From a virus, in the IMG/VR virus record IMGVR_UViG_3300025093_000028, positions 1 through 52,630 of that record: DNA of 52,630 nt. The stretch is one strand, 5' to 3'. The notes below the pieces were generated by a model, which saw only the letters and a list, made by a program, of their open reading frames with translations, did not search any database and had not been told where the DNA came from. A program made the translations under genes and the position numbers. Below, one piece after another: positions 33,165 to 42,037 of the stretch (position 1 is the first letter of the stretch; each line of letters starts with the position of its first letter).

Positions 33165-33959
33165 ATGGAAGCAAGAATCAAAAACAGTGCACAAGCTAAA
33201 AATCTATTGTTAAGTGCACCAGTACCCAAAGAAACAAAAACCTACAAACCTGTAAGCCACAGAGAGCTTATAGACTTAACTCTTGAGAGTATATACCAGT
33301 CAGGATATACATTAGAGAGTCAAAGTTATTCTACAGCAAGAAATGGTGATGTTGCTAATGGTAGATATACAATAGCTAATGTTGCTGATAGTGAAATGAA
33401 ATTACAAATAGGTTGGCAGAACAGCTATGATAAGAGTTTAGCTCTTAAGTTTGCTCTTGGTACATCAATCATCATTTGTTCTAATGGTATGGTGAAAGGT
33501 GATCACGGAGCTTTTAGAAAGAAGCACCAAGGAGATATACAAACCTTTACACCAGCAGCTATATCAGAATACATAAAAGGTGGTGGTGATGCTTTTCAAG
33601 ACTTACAGAAAGATCGTGATGCATTAAAGCAATACGAAGCTACAGAACAAACTCAAGCAGAGCTGTTAGGTAGATTGTTTCTTCAGGAAGAAATCATTAC
33701 ATCTACACAGCTAAATATAGTTAAGAGAGAACTTAGAAATCCAACTCATGACTATGGTGCACAGGGAAGCATGTGGGAACTTTACAATCATGTTACATTT
33801 GCATTGAAAGAAGCACATCCATCAGATTGGATGCAAGATCATATAGATGTTCATAACTTCTTTATTAATCACACCAATAATATTACACAAGAGATGCAAG
33901 CAGATGCAGACATGTTTGCAGCTGTACTTAGTAATCAATTAGATATGTTTCAATCATGA
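33165..33959 (+). CDS. DUF932-like phage/plasmid protein
   Basis: 264 residues. The segment SHRELIDLTLESIYQSGYTL, then a strand-rich centre with LALKFALGTSIIICSNGMVKGD, fits the DUF932 family found in phages and plasmids. The C-terminal half is helical with WELYNHVTFALKEAHPSDWMQ. The family has no established activity. It starts two bases after the primase stop and overlaps the next gene by four bases. Confidence 0.7.
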   Translation: MEARIKNSAQAKNLLLSAPVPKETKTYKPVSHRELIDLTLESIYQSGYTLESQSYSTARNGDVANGRYTIANVADSEMKLQIGWQNSYDKSLALKFALGTSIIICSNGMVKGDHGAFRKKHQGDIQTFTPAAISEYIKGGGDAFQDLQKDRDALKQYEATEQTQAELLGRLFLQEEIITSTQLNIVKRELRNPTHDYGAQGSMWELYNHVTFALKEAHPSDWMQDHIDVHNFFINHTNNITQEMQADADMFAAVLSNQLDMFQS

Positions 33960-34189
33960 CAGTTAATGAATATGTAAACAACCTTGTACAGTTGTTAAAA
34001 AAAGATCCTGAGATAGGTGAATTAGAAGTAATCTATTCTCAGGACGCAGAGGGTAACTCTTACCAGAAGGTATTCTACACTCCATCAATTATGAAGACAG
34101 AGGGATTGGAGAATGCATATGTCACAGGAGTGATGAATATAGACCCAGATGAGATAGATGTAGAAACAAGTGCATTATGTATTAACTGA
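33956..34189 (+). CDS. Small conserved phage protein
   Basis: 77 residues starting MTVNEYVNNLVQLLKKDPE, with strands (LEVIYSQDAEGNSYQKV) and an acidic end (IDPDEIDVETSALCIN). The pattern resembles short proteins found widely in phages with unknown role. The stop overlaps the epimerase start by one base. Confidence 0.55.
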   Translation: MTVNEYVNNLVQLLKKDPEIGELEVIYSQDAEGNSYQKVFYTPSIMKTEGLENAYVTGVMNIDPDEIDVETSALCIN

Positions 34190-35070
34190 TGAGACGTACA
34201 TTAGTAACAGGAGGTGTGGGATTCATAGGATCTCATGTAGTTGAAAGACTAACTGAGTTAGGTGAAGAAGTGATCATACTAGATAACTTCAGCACTGGTA
34301 AGATGCAAAACTTACCAAAGCTAGAACCTGCACCTCTCATCACAATATATGAATTGGGAAGCAATCAGTGGGGTGGATTACCTGATATGGACTTTGACAC
34401 TCTTATTCATCTAGCTGCACCTGTATCAGTTGAAGAGAGTTTGTCAAACCCAGATAAATATCATCGTCAAATTGTAGAGGGTAGTGCTCAGTTGTTTGAT
34501 TGGGCAATAAGGAATGGCTGTAAGAACATAGTGGTAGCATCAACAGCTGCTGTATATGGAGATACAGAAACATTTCCTACAACAGAAGATAGTAAGTTAT
34601 CTCCTGGATCACCTTATGCATCATCTAAACTAGCAATGGAAGAGCTTTGTATGCAATATGATGCAAACTTTTCAGTGTTAAGATTCTTCAATGTGTTTGG
34701 AGAAAGACAGAAAGATAGGGGAGGATATGTATCAGCTATACCTATATTCTATAAACAATATGGAAACCGTGATAGCTTAACAGTTACAGGAGATGGTCAA
34801 CAGACCAGAGACTTTGTATATGTTAAAGATGTTGTTGATGCTATTATAGCTTCGATAGGTTACAATGGTATTTGGAATGTAGGATCTGGTGAAGAGGTTA
34901 AGATTATAGATGTAGCTAAAGCATTTAGTGACAATATAGAGTTTATACCTGCTAGAAAGGAAGCTAGGAGATCTCTCAGTGACATCTCTAAGATAAAAGA
35001 AGACTTGGGATGGTCTCCACAAGTAAGTTTAATTAATTGGATAAAATCAATAAAGAATGAAATGGGATAA
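34189..35070 (+). CDS. NAD-dependent nucleotide-sugar epimerase/dehydratase
   Basis: 293 residues. The Rossmann motif GGVGFIGSH lies at 7-15, an acidic ribose-binding residue follows in IILDNFS, then STAAVYGD with the catalytic Ser/Thr, and SPYASSKLA (Tyr-x3-Lys) near residues 143-147. This is the extended SDR family, nearest to UDP-glucose 4-epimerase/GDP-sugar enzymes. It would supply a modified sugar, plausibly for the two glycosyltransferases at 48815-50192, or alter host surface sugars. The gene end overlaps the glycosylase gene by 14 bases. Confidence 0.85.
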   Translation: MRRTLVTGGVGFIGSHVVERLTELGEEVIILDNFSTGKMQNLPKLEPAPLITIYELGSNQWGGLPDMDFDTLIHLAAPVSVEESLSNPDKYHRQIVEGSAQLFDWAIRNGCKNIVVASTAAVYGDTETFPTTEDSKLSPGSPYASSKLAMEELCMQYDANFSVLRFFNVFGERQKDRGGYVSAIPIFYKQYGNRDSLTVTGDGQQTRDFVYVKDVVDAIIASIGYNGIWNVGSGEEVKIIDVAKAFSDNIEFIPARKEARRSLSDISKIKEDLGWSPQVSLINWIKSIKNEMG

Positions 35071-35779
35071 TTTTAAAGAACACTTTCACCCATCGTGGCA
35101 TAATAAAATGAAACCATTTATAGAGAGCAATGAATGTGATGAGATATATGCATTCTTGAAGAAAGAGAGTAAGAGGGGCAAGCAAATTGCTCCTCTGTCA
35201 TCTCAGGTCTATAGATGTTTTAAGGAAACACCACTGGATGAAGTGAAAGCAGTGATTGTGGGCATGTGTCCCTATCACACATTTAAGAACGGATTACCTG
35301 TAGCAGATGGTTTGCTTATGGGATGTTCAATAACAGGCTATGTACAACCTTCTTTGAAGAACTTCTACAAAGCACTAGAGACTGAGTTCCACAGAGGACT
35401 TAATCTAAGTTATGATCCATCTCCTGATGTAGCATATCTAGCAGAACAGGGAATACTAATGCTTAACGTAGCACTCACCACTGAGAAGAACAAAGCTGGT
35501 AGTCACATAGATGTATGGGAACCATTCACAAAGTATTTATTTGAAGAGGTTCTTAATCCACTAGGTGTACCATATGTCTTTCTTGGTAAAGATGCTGGTA
35601 GGTATACGAGATATACAGGAATCTTTGCTCACACATTTGTTGTGAGTCATCCAGCCAGTGCTTCTTACAAGGGTGTTGATTGGGACAGTGAGGGTGTGTT
35701 TACAAAAGTGGATACACTAATTTATGAAAACAACGGATTTAGCATCAACTGGTTAAAAGATGCAGAAGATCCATTTTAA
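35057..35779 (+). CDS. Uracil-DNA glycosylase family protein, altered catalytic motif
   Basis: 240 residues. The UDG fold is recognisable: VIVGMCPYHTFKNGLPVADGLLM (motif 1 region at 67-88), ILMLNVALTTEKNKAGSH (133-150), VPYVFLGKDAG, and VVSHPASASYKG (195-206, His198). In active family-1 enzymes motif 1 is GQDPYH; here it is GMCPYH, with Cys71 where the water-activating Asp belongs. This may lower or change activity, or the protein may serve as a binding or structural factor. The nucleotide sequence there is clear (GGCATGTGTCCC). Confidence 0.75.
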   Translation: MKWDNFKEHFHPSWHNKMKPFIESNECDEIYAFLKKESKRGKQIAPLSSQVYRCFKETPLDEVKAVIVGMCPYHTFKNGLPVADGLLMGCSITGYVQPSLKNFYKALETEFHRGLNLSYDPSPDVAYLAEQGILMLNVALTTEKNKAGSHIDVWEPFTKYLFEEVLNPLGVPYVFLGKDAGRYTRYTGIFAHTFVVSHPASASYKGVDWDSEGVFTKVDTLIYENNGFSINWLKDAEDPF

Positions 35780-35790
35780 AAACAGAAACA

Positions 35791-36132
35791 ATGATAAGAG
35801 GAACATTAACAGAAGATCCTAGTGTATTAGCACCAGGAGATGAAATTATTACTAACCAAGGCTCAGAGATGAGATGTTATGTAGTGGAAGAAATTCCACG
35901 AGTTAGTAAAAAGAAAGTATGGTGGAACGGTAAAACAAGATATATAGCTGTAAAGTGTAGAGCTGCTATGACACAAAAAACCACGTCACATGTAAATTCG
36001 TGGAATGGTAAGACTTACACTAACACTTACAAAACGTACGAGTTCAGAGTGCCTAATGAGAATGATCCAATAATTAAGGTGGATCTAAACTTTAAACAAA
36101 TGTATATAATTAATAAATTTAACAATGGATAA
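35791..36132 (+). CDS. Small basic beta-rich protein, paralogue of next gene
   Basis: 113 residues with a LAPGDEIITNQGSEMRCYVV start region, then basic strands with Trp/Lys (KKVWWNGKTRYIAVKCRAA), ending FKQMYIINKFNNG. The arrangement (a GDE-turn strand, a central basic loop, a C-terminal phi-x-K-x-hydrophobic strand) resembles the following 94-residue protein. They may be diverged duplicates. The gene overlaps the next by eight bases. Function unknown. Confidence 0.55.
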   Translation: MIRGTLTEDPSVLAPGDEIITNQGSEMRCYVVEEIPRVSKKKVWWNGKTRYIAVKCRAAMTQKTTSHVNSWNGKTYTNTYKTYEFRVPNENDPIIKVDLNFKQMYIINKFNNG

Positions 36133-36409
36133 CACAGTAAACAGACCGATTAAGAAAGAAGATCTCCAAGTGGGAGATGAAGTGATTGTACGAGGTGTAG
36201 ACCTCAACTACATGCAAATTGTAAGACCTCCAAAACAAAAACAATCTAAAGATTGGCAGGGAAATCCTTGTACAGTGTGGACATCAGCTGTATGTAATAG
36301 AATCAACAGTAAGTTTGATAAGAAATGGGATACAGATGATAAGGATAATGTAAGATTTGACTTTGAATATAAGTCTATCTGGTTAGTAAAACGAGGAGAT
36401 AATAATTAA
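36125..36409 (+). CDS. Small basic protein, paralogue of previous gene
   Basis: 94 residues with LQVGDEVIVRGVDLNYMQIV, a central loop (DWQGNPCTVWTSAVCNRIN), and a C-terminal strand FEYKSIWLVKR. Similar layout to the upstream 113-residue protein. No known domain. It lies directly before the rIIA-like gene and may be co-expressed with it. Confidence 0.55.
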   Translation: MDNTVNRPIKKEDLQVGDEVIVRGVDLNYMQIVRPPKQKQSKDWQGNPCTVWTSAVCNRINSKFDKKWDTDDKDNVRFDFEYKSIWLVKRGDNN

Positions 36410-36424
36410 TAAATAAGAACAGAA

Positions 36425-38713
36425 ATGAGATTAGAAAATCAAAAACAATCAAACGTCCTAGCAACAGGACCAGCTAACAAGAGCATAGGAATGTCCTTAG
36501 ACTTAGATTCTGCACAGGTATTGATGCAGATGTTAAGTAAGAATCTGTATTCAGATGCAATAGGCTCTACAGTTAGAGAGTGTGCCAGTAATGCACTGGA
36601 CAGTCATAGAAGAGCAGGAGTGAATAAACCTATAGTGGTGTCTCTTGTAAGAAATGACAGTAATAATTATGAATTCTCTGTTGAGGATTTTGGTATTGGT
36701 TTAGATGCTAATGATGTGGAGAAGATTATCAGTAAGTATGGTAAGTCTACAAAGCGTGACAGTGATACAGAACTTGGTATGATGGGTCTTGGTTTCAAGG
36801 CCCCTCTAGCTTATGCTAGTAGCTTCTATTTTACATGTAGAAAGAATGGTGTAGAGCGTAAGTATATGATGTACGAAGGTGAAGACACTAACACTATTGA
36901 CTTGATATATGAAAAACCAACAACAGAAGGTAACGGTGTAAAAGTGATTATACCTATTAAGTGGGGAGATAGATATGACTTTGTAAATAAGATTAAAGAG
37001 CAGCTTGCTTATTTTGAGCATGTGTATTTCAATGTGGATGACATAGATAATAACTTTGTGATTCACAGATCTAATTTGTTTCAGTTCTCTGAACTATCTT
37101 CTGATAGCTATCTACATGTATGTCTTGATGATGTTTATTATCCACTAGACTTCAAGAAGCTTGGCATGGGTAAGATAGAAATACCTGTAGGTTTGAGACT
37201 TAGTTTGACAGATGGTGTGTTTCCTACACCAAACCGTGAGGCTCTTAGATATACACCTGAAGCAAAAGCAGCTATTCTAGAAAAGATACAGCGCTTTGCT
37301 AATGTAATGACACAACGGTATAATCAATCAGTCACTGTAAATAGTGATGTGTATGCTGTACTGAAGTATTACACAAGCAACAGTAGATATATCAATATGT
37401 TTGGTAAGCAGTTTGACTATAATCAACTTGCTCCATTTGCTACAGCTAGAATTGCTACACCTAAGATACCTGGTGTAGATACATTGGAATTACATACGTT
37501 ACAAGGATATGCATTTGGTGCATTACTTAACAATTACAGACGTTCTTACAAGTATGAGAATGGTAGAATGTATGAGATAAAAGCTGATAATACTTGGTCT
37601 TCACGTGTTGATTGGGATGCAAAAGATAGAAGACACTATATTCTTAATGGTGACATGCGAGGACATAAGAAAGCCTATCTTAGAGAACTTGCAGAAGATC
37701 ATGAAGATAGATGTGTATATTTTATTAAGGAGAAAACTAAGCAATTGGCCAGAATGCAACTTAAAGGAAGCAAGGGCTATAAAGAGCTTCTAAAGCTTAA
37801 CAACTATCCTAAAGATCAATGGAGAACTGTAATCAAAGAGTGGCAGCACATTGAGAGTCTTCTACTTGCTGATGTTATTGATGCTGATGCTATTGAGGTA
37901 CCTCAAGATTGGATAGATGCTAGAAAGCAGACCAAAGTGGCTAAGATGAAAGCAACTAAAGCTGCTAAAGGTGCAAAGTTAGCAGGTGATTTCAATTGTA
38001 AGAGAGCTGAAAATCTTCTTAGATACAATGATGGTAGAAACTGTAAGTTTGTTGCTGGTCGTCTTAATGTTCAAACAATAGAAGAGGGTAACACTCTTTA
38101 TGTTTATACACATCACGATGACTTTATGAAGCTTGATAAGATGTATGAGGATACCAAAAAGATGGGTATTGAATACATTACACTATCTCAACGTGAGCTT
38201 GATGTTATAGAAGATTCAGGAGAGACAGTGGACAATCTAGTATCTTATGATGATTTTGTTAAAGGTCATGAGAAGTTTGTTCAGATAGTTACAGCTGTAC
38301 GCATTCACAGATTCTGTAATAACTATAGTAATGTGTTTGATAAGAGAAGTTATATTAAAGAAGTTAATTTAGAACTTGCAACTGATCTAAAGAATCTTAC
38401 AGATTACCGAGCACTCTACCTATATCCTACTAAGTATAGTAGTTTTGGAGATCTTGATGATTTGATGAAGATAGCTGAAGAGAACAACTTGTTTGATGAT
38501 ACATATTATCAACTACAAGAGAAGGTTCATCAACTATTAAAGACTCACTATTATTTCAATACACTTGCAAACGTGATGAATTATTCTCACACCTCTAGCG
38601 GACTTCTAGATTGTATGGCACAACTAATGACTTGTAATGGGTTAGAGGTGAATCCAAACTATGAGTATAACTATCTAAAGAAAGCGCTGAAGGACAGCGA
38701 AGAAACAGAGTAA
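36425..38713 (+). CDS. rIIA-like GHKL ATPase
   Basis: 762 residues. The N-terminal GHKL ATPase fold shows the N-box RECASNALDSHRRA (51-64; Glu52, Asn56), the G1 box VEDFGIGLD (87-95) and the G2 box GMMGLGFKAP (118-127). The rest is mixed, with a basic helical segment near 510-525 (KQTKVAKMKATKAAKGAK). Phage rIIA proteins have this start and occur with rIIB, as here, 70 bases downstream. Their T4 relatives act in lysis timing and exclusion; the function here is inferred from family. Confidence 0.75.
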   Translation: MRLENQKQSNVLATGPANKSIGMSLDLDSAQVLMQMLSKNLYSDAIGSTVRECASNALDSHRRAGVNKPIVVSLVRNDSNNYEFSVEDFGIGLDANDVEKIISKYGKSTKRDSDTELGMMGLGFKAPLAYASSFYFTCRKNGVERKYMMYEGEDTNTIDLIYEKPTTEGNGVKVIIPIKWGDRYDFVNKIKEQLAYFEHVYFNVDDIDNNFVIHRSNLFQFSELSSDSYLHVCLDDVYYPLDFKKLGMGKIEIPVGLRLSLTDGVFPTPNREALRYTPEAKAAILEKIQRFANVMTQRYNQSVTVNSDVYAVLKYYTSNSRYINMFGKQFDYNQLAPFATARIATPKIPGVDTLELHTLQGYAFGALLNNYRRSYKYENGRMYEIKADNTWSSRVDWDAKDRRHYILNGDMRGHKKAYLRELAEDHEDRCVYFIKEKTKQLARMQLKGSKGYKELLKLNNYPKDQWRTVIKEWQHIESLLLADVIDADAIEVPQDWIDARKQTKVAKMKATKAAKGAKLAGDFNCKRAENLLRYNDGRNCKFVAGRLNVQTIEEGNTLYVYTHHDDFMKLDKMYEDTKKMGIEYITLSQRELDVIEDSGETVDNLVSYDDFVKGHEKFVQIVTAVRIHRFCNNYSNVFDKRSYIKEVNLELATDLKNLTDYRALYLYPTKYSSFGDLDDLMKIAEENNLFDDTYYQLQEKVHQLLKTHYYFNTLANVMNYSHTSSGLLDCMAQLMTCNGLEVNPNYEYNYLKKALKDSEETE

Positions 38714-38717
38714 TCAT

Positions 38718-38750
38718 GTGGGAGATTGTTTGACAGTCTCCCATATTTTT
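38718..38750 (+). terminator. Terminator after rIIA-like gene, shared with promoter
   Basis: TGGGAGA and TCTCCCA form a perfect 7-base stem (38719-38743), followed by a T-rich tract to about 38750. Its loop contains the TTTG (38729-38732) that serves as the -33 box for the next gene. Confidence 0.75.
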
Positions 38751-38760
38751 CGTATATTAA
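38729..38760 (+). promoter_or_regulatory. Promoter-like pair before rIIB-like gene
   Basis: TTTG at 38729-38732, 20 bases, then TATATTAA at 38753-38760. The -7 box matches TA at its start but not TTTG. ATG 38783 follows at normal distance. The pair overlaps the terminator hairpin. Confidence 0.5.
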
Positions 38761-38782
38761 TAAATAAATAACAATTAAAAAC

Positions 38783-40297
38783 ATGAGTAAATTTCTAAGT
38801 TTGGAATGGTTCAAAAACAAAGTGGACCATTCAGTAGAGAAGGTAATTGAGAAGAAACTTGATGCCTTAATGAACCAGCAAGATGAAGAAGCTGGACAAC
38901 CATTCAGCAGCGCTAAGCTTGTAAATGATGTACTAACTGTTGTAATGAACGATGGTTCTGTAATTACCAAGATGGATGCTACAGAGGATCACTATGCAGC
39001 TGTACAGGTAGCAAAGAATGTAGCAGAGCTGTATTCTATTGTTAGTGACCCTAGTGTTGTTAGTGAGAAGATTGAAGAAGAGAAGAAGTTGGCAAGACTT
39101 AAAGCTCTTCGTGAGGGACTCTCTGTTCTGAAAGAGAGTGGTGAGTTCACAGTGGATGGAGATAGTGTATACTTCAAAGGTATATCTAGATCTCTACCAC
39201 AACTACTAGTTGAAGAACTTATCGATGAGGTGAGTCGTGCTAAAGAGTTGGGTATTCCACTAAATGATTCTGATGGATATCAGTCTCTCAAGCGATTCTT
39301 TATGTGGTGTGCACTTAATCCAAGAGCTGAGGTGGCACATGAGCTATACAGATTCTTGAAAGAGAACAGCTTCCGTATCACTAAGCAAGGATTCTTTGTA
39401 GCACTACGTAATGTTGTTACACTACATGGAAGCCCAGAGCTTGTACACTTTATCTCTAATACTTACAACAAGGTGAAAGCTGTCTGGAAGAAGAGCCCAG
39501 ATGACTACACTGTGTTCCTAGAAAATGGTGAATACAAGCTTGTACATGATGATAAGCTATATCGTGAAGAAACACACACTAGTACAAGTTGTCAAGAGTG
39601 CTTGGGAGAAGGTGGTTACTATGATGATGGTGATTATTATGAAGATGAAGATGAATGGAATGAAGGTGAGTGGATAGAATGTGATACATGTGGTGGTACA
39701 GGTGAAGTGGAACCTTATGAAGTAACAAACACTGTACGAGTAGATCATGGAGAAGAGATAGGTAAACTTACAGAGCTCTATCTAGACCTACCTAACAGAC
39801 ATGAGAATCGTTTCACAGATGATTGGACTAAAACATTTGATATTCGTGTAGGTAAGGTGGTTAACATGCCTAAGGAAAGTTGTAACTGGTCAACACAAGA
39901 TTGTGCTGCAGCTGGTTTACACTTCACTTCTGACCAGATACACTATGTAGGATGTGGTGATCAGTCTGTACTTGTTCTTATCAATCCTATGAAGGTAGTT
40001 GGTATTGGTGCACACAAGGGTAGATGCTATGAGTATTTACCAATCATGACTGTACCAAGAGATGAGGCTACAGAGATTCTTCATGACAATCAGTTTGACA
40101 CTCTACAGCTTGATGAAGAGTATGCAATCCGTGAGCTTGAAAACCTTGAGATTAAGGTGCAAGAAGGATTTGTAGCTGAGACCAGTAAGTATGAATTCAA
40201 CTTACCAAATGTTAGCAGTTCTGACATACGTAATATTGTAGGAAGCTTAGAGGATATGAAGGCTGAGATACGAGATAGAATCGTATCTTTAGATTAA
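38783..40297 (+). CDS. rIIB-like protein with zinc-finger insertion
   Basis: 504 residues. A YRFLKENSFRITKQGFFVALRNV segment (189-211) after FFMWCALNPRAEVAHELY is the rIIB pattern. Residues 270-303 hold CQEC and CDTC pairs around an acidic Tyr/Asp loop (YYDDGDYYEDEDEWNEGEW); CxxCxGxG spacing recalls a DnaJ-type zinc finger. The C-terminal half is mixed, rich in Cys/Gly/His (NWSTQDCAAAGLHF). With rIIA-like it forms the gene pair known from T4-type phages, encoding membrane-associated proteins tied to phage exclusion and lysis. A promoter follows its end. Confidence 0.75.
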   Translation: MSKFLSLEWFKNKVDHSVEKVIEKKLDALMNQQDEEAGQPFSSAKLVNDVLTVVMNDGSVITKMDATEDHYAAVQVAKNVAELYSIVSDPSVVSEKIEEEKKLARLKALREGLSVLKESGEFTVDGDSVYFKGISRSLPQLLVEELIDEVSRAKELGIPLNDSDGYQSLKRFFMWCALNPRAEVAHELYRFLKENSFRITKQGFFVALRNVVTLHGSPELVHFISNTYNKVKAVWKKSPDDYTVFLENGEYKLVHDDKLYREETHTSTSCQECLGEGGYYDDGDYYEDEDEWNEGEWIECDTCGGTGEVEPYEVTNTVRVDHGEEIGKLTELYLDLPNRHENRFTDDWTKTFDIRVGKVVNMPKESCNWSTQDCAAAGLHFTSDQIHYVGCGDQSVLVLINPMKVVGIGAHKGRCYEYLPIMTVPRDEATEILHDNQFDTLQLDEEYAIRELENLEIKVQEGFVAETSKYEFNLPNVSSSDIRNIVGSLEDMKAEIRDRIVSLD

Positions 40298-40300
40298 TTA

Positions 40301-40345
40301 ATTGGGGGATAGCATTTATTTTGTATATTTGTTATTCCCCATTAA
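40301..40345 (+). promoter_or_regulatory. Promoter inside an inverted repeat, before HNH gene
   Basis: TTG at 40302-40304, 19 bases, then TATATTTG at 40324-40331, a strong Bacteroidota promoter. It lies inside an inverted repeat whose arms are approximately ATTAATTGGGGGAT and ATTCCCCATTAAT. The arms lie before and after the -7 box, so the hairpin could terminate upstream transcripts or modulate the promoter. ATG 40355 follows at normal leader distance. Confidence 0.75.
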
Positions 40346-40354
40346 TTTAAACTT

Positions 40355-40756
40355 ATGGCAAAGAAATCAACAAGAAAGCCTAGAGTTCCTAGGACTAGAA
40401 ATGCTGGCACAATGACAGAAGCAGCATTCTGGTCTATGATTAGAAGCGCTCTAAGGCAGAAAAGCAGATGGTGGAAGCCAATTGCTGAATGTAAGAAGCT
40501 TGCAAGGCGAGCGTACAAAGGAAAGAATAAAAGGCAGAGGTGGGAATACAAATGCAATAAATGTAAGGAGTGGTTCAAGAGTGATCAAGTTAATGTTGAT
40601 CATATAGAACCTGCAGGAAGTTTGAATTGTTCACAGGACTTACCATCTTTTGTGGAAACACTCTTTTGTGAACAAGAGAACTTACAAGTGTTGTGTAAAA
40701 CTTGCCATGACCAGAAAACAAAACTGGAAAAACAATTAAAACAATTTAAGAAATAA
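40355..40756 (+). CDS. HNH endonuclease
   Basis: 133 residues. A basic N-terminal half precedes a Cys pair CNKC (67-70), VDHIEP (81-86) with the Asp-His, and LQVLCKTCHDQKT (110-122) with a second Cys pair and His118. This is the zinc-stabilised HNH nuclease pattern. It has a dedicated promoter. Homing, recombination or host-DNA cleavage are all possible; it does not interrupt a gene. The end overlaps the DUF3310-like gene by one base. Confidence 0.85.
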   Translation: MAKKSTRKPRVPRTRNAGTMTEAAFWSMIRSALRQKSRWWKPIAECKKLARRAYKGKNKRQRWEYKCNKCKEWFKSDQVNVDHIEPAGSLNCSQDLPSFVETLFCEQENLQVLCKTCHDQKTKLEKQLKQFKK

Positions 40757-40983
40757 TGAACAGAGAATTATTGAGATCGCTCACAAAGCCTGAGCACTAT
40801 GATTCACAGACTAATATAGATGTAATAGACATATGTCATATGTACAACATATCTTTCTCTCGTGGTAACATAATCAAATATGTTATCAGGGCAGGTAAGA
40901 AGAACGATGAGTTGAAAGATCTATATAAGGCTTTGGATTATTTACAAAGGGAAATACAATACATTAAAAACCAATCACAATGA
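40756..40983 (+). CDS. DUF3310-like nucleotide kinase-type phage protein
   Basis: 75 residues. PEHYDSQTNIDVIDICHMYN, then FSRGNIIKYVIRAGKKNDELKDLYKALDYLQREIQ is the DUF3310 pattern found in very many phages, with the YHR/NxxKYxxRxG signature (here GNIIKYVIRAG). The activity is unknown; a nucleotide-metabolism role has been suggested from its neighbours in other phages. It overlaps the exonuclease gene by four bases. Confidence 0.8.
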   Translation: MNRELLRSLTKPEHYDSQTNIDVIDICHMYNISFSRGNIIKYVIRAGKKNDELKDLYKALDYLQREIQYIKNQSQ

Positions 40984-42035
40984 TAAAGGGACAAACAAAT
41001 ACAGAAGCAAACTATAGGGCTGTCATGTTGGACAGCTCTAGTTCTTTAAAGGATTTTTCACTTGATAGAAAGAAATACTATAGAAAATATATCCTTAATG
41101 AACCAATTAATGAGAAAGAAACAGCAGCTGCTAACATGGGTAGACTAGTGGAGACACTATTGTGGGAACCAGATCTTTTCGAAGAGAAGTTCTTTCTATC
41201 TTCTTGTGCAACACAACCAACAGGACTTATGTTGGAGTTCGTTGAAGCGTTGTACAGAGTGACTAGAGATTCTACAGATGAGTCTGGAGAGGTGACTAGA
41301 GACTTTGAAAGCTTATCAAGAGAAGCATATGATCTATCTTCCTTCAAGATAAAGTATGAGGCTGTCATCAAGAAGTTTGTAGGTAGTGATGCAGAGCTAT
41401 ACTATCATGAAATCAGAAAGGTGAGAGCAAACAATCTAACTGTAGTGAACAGCTTAGATGTAACTATGGCTGAAAAGATCGTAGAAACACTTAAGCAAAG
41501 CACTGTCACATCAAAACTTGTCACTCTTGTCAATAGTGCAAGATACAATGTGTTTTGTCAAATGCAAGTTGAAGACTATGTTATAGATGGACATGCTTTT
41601 AAGTCTATGATGGACTGGGTAGTGGTAGATCATGATGCTAAAACTATTCAGGTGTATGATTTGAAGTGCACATGGAATGTAGAGAACTTCTTTGAGGAAT
41701 ACTATTTGTATAGAAGAGCATACATCCAGGCATTCTTGTATAAGAAAGCTGCACAACACATGGCTAATGATGACATGCTTGAATACTATGGGTATGAAGT
41801 ACTCAATCCTAGATTTATTGTTTGTGATAGTGCAAACTTCTATAGTCCAATAATATATACATTGTCTGAGGAAGACATGAATGATGCTAAGAATGGCTTT
41901 GAGTACAAGGGTAGAACCTATCCTGGTGTTAAAAGCTTGATTAGTGATTTGAAATGGGCAACAGAGAATAACATGTGGGATGTTAGCCAAGGAACATTCG
42001 AGGCTGATGGAGTAGTTAACATACGAAATAGATAA
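40980..42035 (+). CDS. PD-(D/E)XK exonuclease (RecB/Exo VIII-like)
   Basis: 351 residues. The nuclease core is MMDWVVVDHDAKTIQVYDLKC (210-230), where Asp212 and Asp227-x-Lys229 form the PD-(D/E)XK site. An upstream N-terminal Arg/Glu-rich region (AANMGRLVETLLW at 50-62) contains the conserved helix of the RecE/YqaJ-like families. It would resect double-strand ends for the RecA and SSB-like proteins. No helicase domain is attached. The gene end is two bases from the next start. Confidence 0.8.
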   Translation: MIKGQTNTEANYRAVMLDSSSSLKDFSLDRKKYYRKYILNEPINEKETAAANMGRLVETLLWEPDLFEEKFFLSSCATQPTGLMLEFVEALYRVTRDSTDESGEVTRDFESLSREAYDLSSFKIKYEAVIKKFVGSDAELYYHEIRKVRANNLTVVNSLDVTMAEKIVETLKQSTVTSKLVTLVNSARYNVFCQMQVEDYVIDGHAFKSMMDWVVVDHDAKTIQVYDLKCTWNVENFFEEYYLYRRAYIQAFLYKKAAQHMANDDMLEYYGYEVLNPRFIVCDSANFYSPIIYTLSEEDMNDAKNGFEYKGRTYPGVKSLISDLKWATENNMWDVSQGTFEADGVVNIRNR

Positions 42036-42037
42036 TA

